This document shows positions 61,604-64,000 of a stretch of 64,000 nucleotides of DNA, in pieces. The DNA is from Bacillus sp. FJAT-25509 (lineage in GTDB: Bacteria > Bacillota > Bacilli > Bacillales > Bacillaceae_G): positions 124,001-188,000 of the forward strand of contig NZ_LJIZ01000016.1 in NCBI RefSeq assembly GCF_001420605.1, written 5' to 3'. Numbering within the stretch: the stretch's first letter is position 1; each line of letters opens with the position of its first letter. The position numbers and the translations under genes are program-made. Under the pieces are notes generated by a model, which was given only the letters and a program-made list of their open reading frames with translations, ran no database searches and was not told the origin of the DNA.

Positions 61604-63436
61604 TCAGCCTTTCTTTTCCCTTCTCTCAGTCAATAACCTTTCATTTATTCCATCAAGTTCTTTTTGTAGCTTGACGATTTTTGAAATTTGAGCTTTCTTT
61701 TCTTCATCCGTATCTTTTTCCTCTGCATTCATTGCAGCTATTTCTAGTTGTAATTTAATTCGTTCATTTAATAAAGTTTGCTGATCGTTTGAGATGTTCT
61801 GTCTTCCGTTCCATTCTGCAAAAGATCCTTTGAATTCATAAAGATTTCCATTTTCAATATGAATTACGCGATTTGAGACCTTTTTTAGTAAATAAGGATC
61901 ATGTGACACTACAACGACTGCTCCAGGATATGCAGCTAATGCTTCTTCAATTCTTTCTCGCGTGTGAATATCTAAATAGTTTGTTGGCTCATCAAGCACT
62001 AGTAGGTTTGAATCAGAAAAGTATAATTTTACGAAAGCGACTCTACATTTCTCTCCCATGCTTAGTTGGGCAATATTTTTGTAAACATCCTCTCTTCTAA
62101 AAAGGAAACATGCTAAAATTGTTCTTGCTTCAGTTTCAGTCATATTTGGAAGTGATAAAATTTCATTTAAAATTGTTGAATCCTCATTTAACGCTTCAAG
62201 CTCTTGCATAAAATACCCTATTTTTAATTGAGGATTCTGTTTTACAGATCCACTATTAGGAATCATTAATCCTGTTAATAATTTTAAAAATGTTGATTTT
62301 CCAGATCCATTTTTTCCAATTACAGCTAATCGATCTTCTCGATTTAAACTAAAATCAACTTGATTAAATAACGCTTTTTCATCATATGAAAAATCAACTT
62401 TTTCAAATGTAATCATTTGTTTTGCTGAAAATGAATCATTTTCAAAGCTGGCTGAAATTGTTTTAACTTCTTTTGGTTTATCTACTTTTCTTTTCTCTAA
62501 TCGTTCTAAATCCTTTTCTTTTGATTTAAATCTTAATGCGTTTTTAGCCGCTTTTTTCTTTGCAAAAGGATCACGTTCACTAGCTGCATTATGCGAGCTT
62601 GTAAACCATTGTTTATATTGATTAATTGTTTCAATGAGCTTTTTCTTTTCCGCTTCTTGTTTATTATATTGTGCTTGCTGCGTTTTTTGCTCATGTTCTT
62701 TTTGTATTTTATATGTTGAATAACCACCATTATACTTAAAAGTAGCATTTTCCGTTAATTCAACAGTAACTGTCGCAACATCATCAATGAATTGTCGTTC
62801 ATGAGAAATAAAAAGTACACTACCTTTAAAATTTTGTAACCATTCCGTTAACCATTGGATTGACTCAGTGTCTAAATGATTTGTTGGTTCATCTAAAATT
62901 AATAGCTTTGGTTGCTTCATCATTATCTTTGCTAATTTAACTTTTGTTTTTTGTCCACCACTTAAATGACTGAATGGGATATTCCATAACTCTTGCGGTA
63001 ATTGAAATTTCTTCAAAACTTGATCTATTTTCGTTTCCCAATCATAACCATCTAATTCCAAATATTTACTTAAACTCTCGTTATATTTAGAAAGATTTTC
63101 TTCGTTAGACAGATCAAGTATATACTTTTCTAAATTCTTTTTGATGAAATATCGCTCTTGATCAAATGACTCGATCACTTCCCTTGCTGAAAAGTTTTCT
63201 AGATTCTCTTCATCGGTTAAAAGCCATCCAATTTCATCTTTTGAATAGTGGTTTTGTAGCATTCCTTTTTTCAATGGAATATTACCTAAAATGGCATTAA
63301 TAAATGTTGATTTTCCAACTCCATTTTCACCAATTAATGCTACCCTTTCACCATCTTTTATGTCTAAGTTTCCATTTTTAAAAATTGTTTTTCCATTTAA
63401 CTCTATTTCTATATTCGATGTTTTTATAATAAACAT
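61604..63436 (-). CDS. ABC-F family ATPase, ribosome-protection type
   Basis: 610 aa from the ATG at 63436 (GGAGTGAAGTAT upstream); the open frame runs 67 codons further but that part covers the leader terminator. Two nucleotide-binding domains, no membrane part: Walker A GENGVGKS (36-43), signature LSGGQ (158-162), ILDEPTNHLD; linker about 245-325 (Lys/Gln/Glu-rich, the P-site tRNA-interaction motif); second Walker A GKNGSGKS and signature LSMGEK. A charged C-terminal tail of about 65 residues follows. ABC-F proteins of this size with an attenuated leader are often antibiotic-resistance factors (VmlR, Lsa, Msr types) that displace drugs from the ribosome. Whether this one is for resistance or translation housekeeping is undecided. 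Confidence 0.85.
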   Translation of the reverse strand: MFIIKTSNIEIELNGKTIFKNGNLDIKDGERVALIGENGVGKSTFINAILGNIPLKKGMLQNHYSKDEIGWLLTDEENLENFSAREVIESFDQERYFIKKNLEKYILDLSNEENLSKYNESLSKYLELDGYDWETKIDQVLKKFQLPQELWNIPFSHLSGGQKTKVKLAKIMMKQPKLLILDEPTNHLDTESIQWLTEWLQNFKGSVLFISHERQFIDDVATVTVELTENATFKYNGGYSTYKIQKEHEQKTQQAQYNKQEAEKKKLIETINQYKQWFTSSHNAASERDPFAKKKAAKNALRFKSKEKDLERLEKRKVDKPKEVKTISASFENDSFSAKQMITFEKVDFSYDEKALFNQVDFSLNREDRLAVIGKNGSGKSTFLKLLTGLMIPNSGSVKQNPQLKIGYFMQELEALNEDSTILNEILSLPNMTETEARTILACFLFRREDVYKNIAQLSMGEKCRVAFVKLYFSDSNLLVLDEPTNYLDIHTRERIEEALAAYPGAVVVVSHDPYLLKKVSNRVIHIENGNLYEFKGSFAEWNGRQNISNDQQTLLNERIKLQLEIAAMNAEEKDTDEEKKAQISKIVKLQKELDGINERLLTERREKKG

Positions 63437-63503
63437 ATACTTCACTCCATCCGATTTTAAAATATCACTCTGCGCAAAAATACAATCTTTAACGAGAGAA
63501 AAT

Positions 63504-63535
63504 AAAAAACACACAAGCAGTATCTGCCTGTGTGT
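63504..63535 (-). terminator. Attenuator hairpin in the ABC-F gene leader
   Basis: On the minus strand, ACACACAGGCAG pairs with CTGCTTGTGTGT (one G-U) around ATA and is followed by TTTTTTAT, 68 nt upstream of the start codon. A terminator between promoter and gene implies conditional read-through. A short upstream ORF (MSIYEPILILN, start near 63682) lies in the leader, but its ribosome binding site is weak. Nothing else was seen in 63536-63839. Confidence 0.7.
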
Positions 63536-63839
63536 AAATTGGATGTGATTTAATAAGCCGTGTATATATATAAATATATACGTTAGATTATATTTCAAAT
63601 GAAATATAATAATAAATAAACCATGTATTAAAAACAATGGATTAATTTAATATTAGTATAGGCTCATAAATAGACATAGTTATCCAATTTCTCTGATTTC
63701 AGGCAGAGTACTTTTTTGCTATAAAATTCGTTAGCTTAAAAAGTTATCGGATATTGTACATAGTGTCTAAATTTGATGCCTCCTTAAAAATATTAATTTA
63801 ATCTTAGCTTACTTTTAGTATGTTTTCAATGCTTTCTTT

Positions 63840-64000
63840 TTATTCTTTCCAAATTAATGCCAATTCCTTACTTAATTTCTTTCTTAATTGGCGACTTTCT
63901 AAACGTTTAAATGCTAATTGCTGTAATTTAATTTCTTCATCAGTTTCTGGTATTGCCTCTACTACTTTATGTGGTTTACCATCTTTAAGTGCAACAAATG
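63840..64000 (-). CDS. Acyl-CoA thioesterase, YkhA-like (C-terminal part, continues off the right edge)
   Basis: The last 52 codons are open on the minus strand: FVALKDGKPHKVVEAIPETD, then EEIKLQQLAFKRLESRQLRK and a stop. FVALxxxGKP....IPETxEE is the typical end of the hotdog-fold acyl-CoA thioesterases of the YkhA/BFIT group, with a Lys/Arg-rich tail. The N-terminal catalytic part lies outside the window. Confidence 0.65.
   Translation of the reverse strand, partial: FVALKDGKPHKVVEAIPETDEEIKLQQLAFKRLESRQLRKKLSKELALIWKE

Noticed and set aside
63437-63637. 67-residue N-terminal extension of the ABC-F protein
   Set aside because: It covers the leader terminator, has no membrane or targeting logic, and the ATG at 63436 has its own ribosome binding site and aligns with the usual family start.

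Overview
The window reads as chromosomal DNA of a low-GC, endospore-forming member of the Bacillaceae. The evidence is the AT-rich sequence, strong AGGAGG-type ribosome binding sites, frequent TTG/GTG starts, an S-box riboswitch before metI-metC, a five-gene block with the layout of Bacillus subtilis yraG-yraF-adhB-yraE-yraD (spore-coat-like proteins around an alcohol dehydrogenase), an SR1P-type peptide gene, a YpcP-like exonuclease and paired ABC half-transporters. No tRNA, rRNA, CRISPR array, complete prophage or intact insertion sequence was seen. The species cannot be fixed from this sequence alone.

Layout. 1-4.2 kb is accessory: the start-less relic of a YD-repeat (RHS/WapA-like) protein, an unrecognised secreted protein, a lipoprotein, decayed coding relics carrying a 45-bp direct repeat, and a secreted protein followed at 5 bp by a tiny membrane protein. 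4.3-16 kb is amino-acid metabolism: an M29 aminopeptidase, a Ser/Thr exchanger with a catabolic threonine dehydratase, threonine dehydrogenase with glycine C-acetyltransferase, and the ACT-domain threonine dehydratase IlvA. Embedded in it is an ArsR repressor with an ene-reductase and an MFS exporter, each preceded by the same palindrome. 16-19.8 kb holds a 5'-3' exonuclease, an LCP cell-wall ligase, a hidden 34-codon gene and two decayed genes. 19.9-22.3 kb is the spore operon. 22.4-33.7 kb is a run of small single genes: a royal-jelly/yellow-type propeller, small membrane proteins, phosphatase, MerR, DUF554, VOC, isochorismatase-like, acetyltransferase, DUF4272 and an FAD oxidoreductase.

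33.9-43.9 kb holds metC and metI behind a complete SAM riboswitch and promoter, a DinG/XPD-type helicase fused to a RecB-like nuclease domain, a YcxB-like protein, and a heterodimeric ABC exporter. The exporter is preceded by a promoter, a 29-codon leader peptide and two intrinsic terminators, a design typical of ribosome-mediated (antibiotic-sensing) attenuation. 44-57.3 kb holds an oligo-1,6-glucosidase with a cre site, an L,D-transpeptidase, an M42 peptidase, an FAD monooxygenase, a GH5 glycosidase, an SR1P-like gene with a structured leader, a Nudix hydrolase and a sugar dehydrogenase-like propeller. 57.5-64 kb holds YnfA, a frameshifted MaoC-like gene, an unusually GC-rich small ORF, an aldehyde dehydrogenase, a YitT protein, an ABC-F protein with a terminator in its leader, and the end of an acyl-CoA thioesterase.

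Most notable: (i) two attenuator-controlled antibiotic-type ABC loci about 20 kb apart; (ii) a dispersed intergenic repeat in three same-orientation copies, with boxes of GCAAWTAAA phased at about 20 bp; (iii) a secreted-protein/mini-membrane-protein pair that could be a peptide toxin with its partner; (iv) a compact ArsR regulon readable from three operators; (v) several small genes outside the usual size cut-off; (vi) an unusual number of genes broken by a single base, so sequencing error must be excluded before they are called dead.
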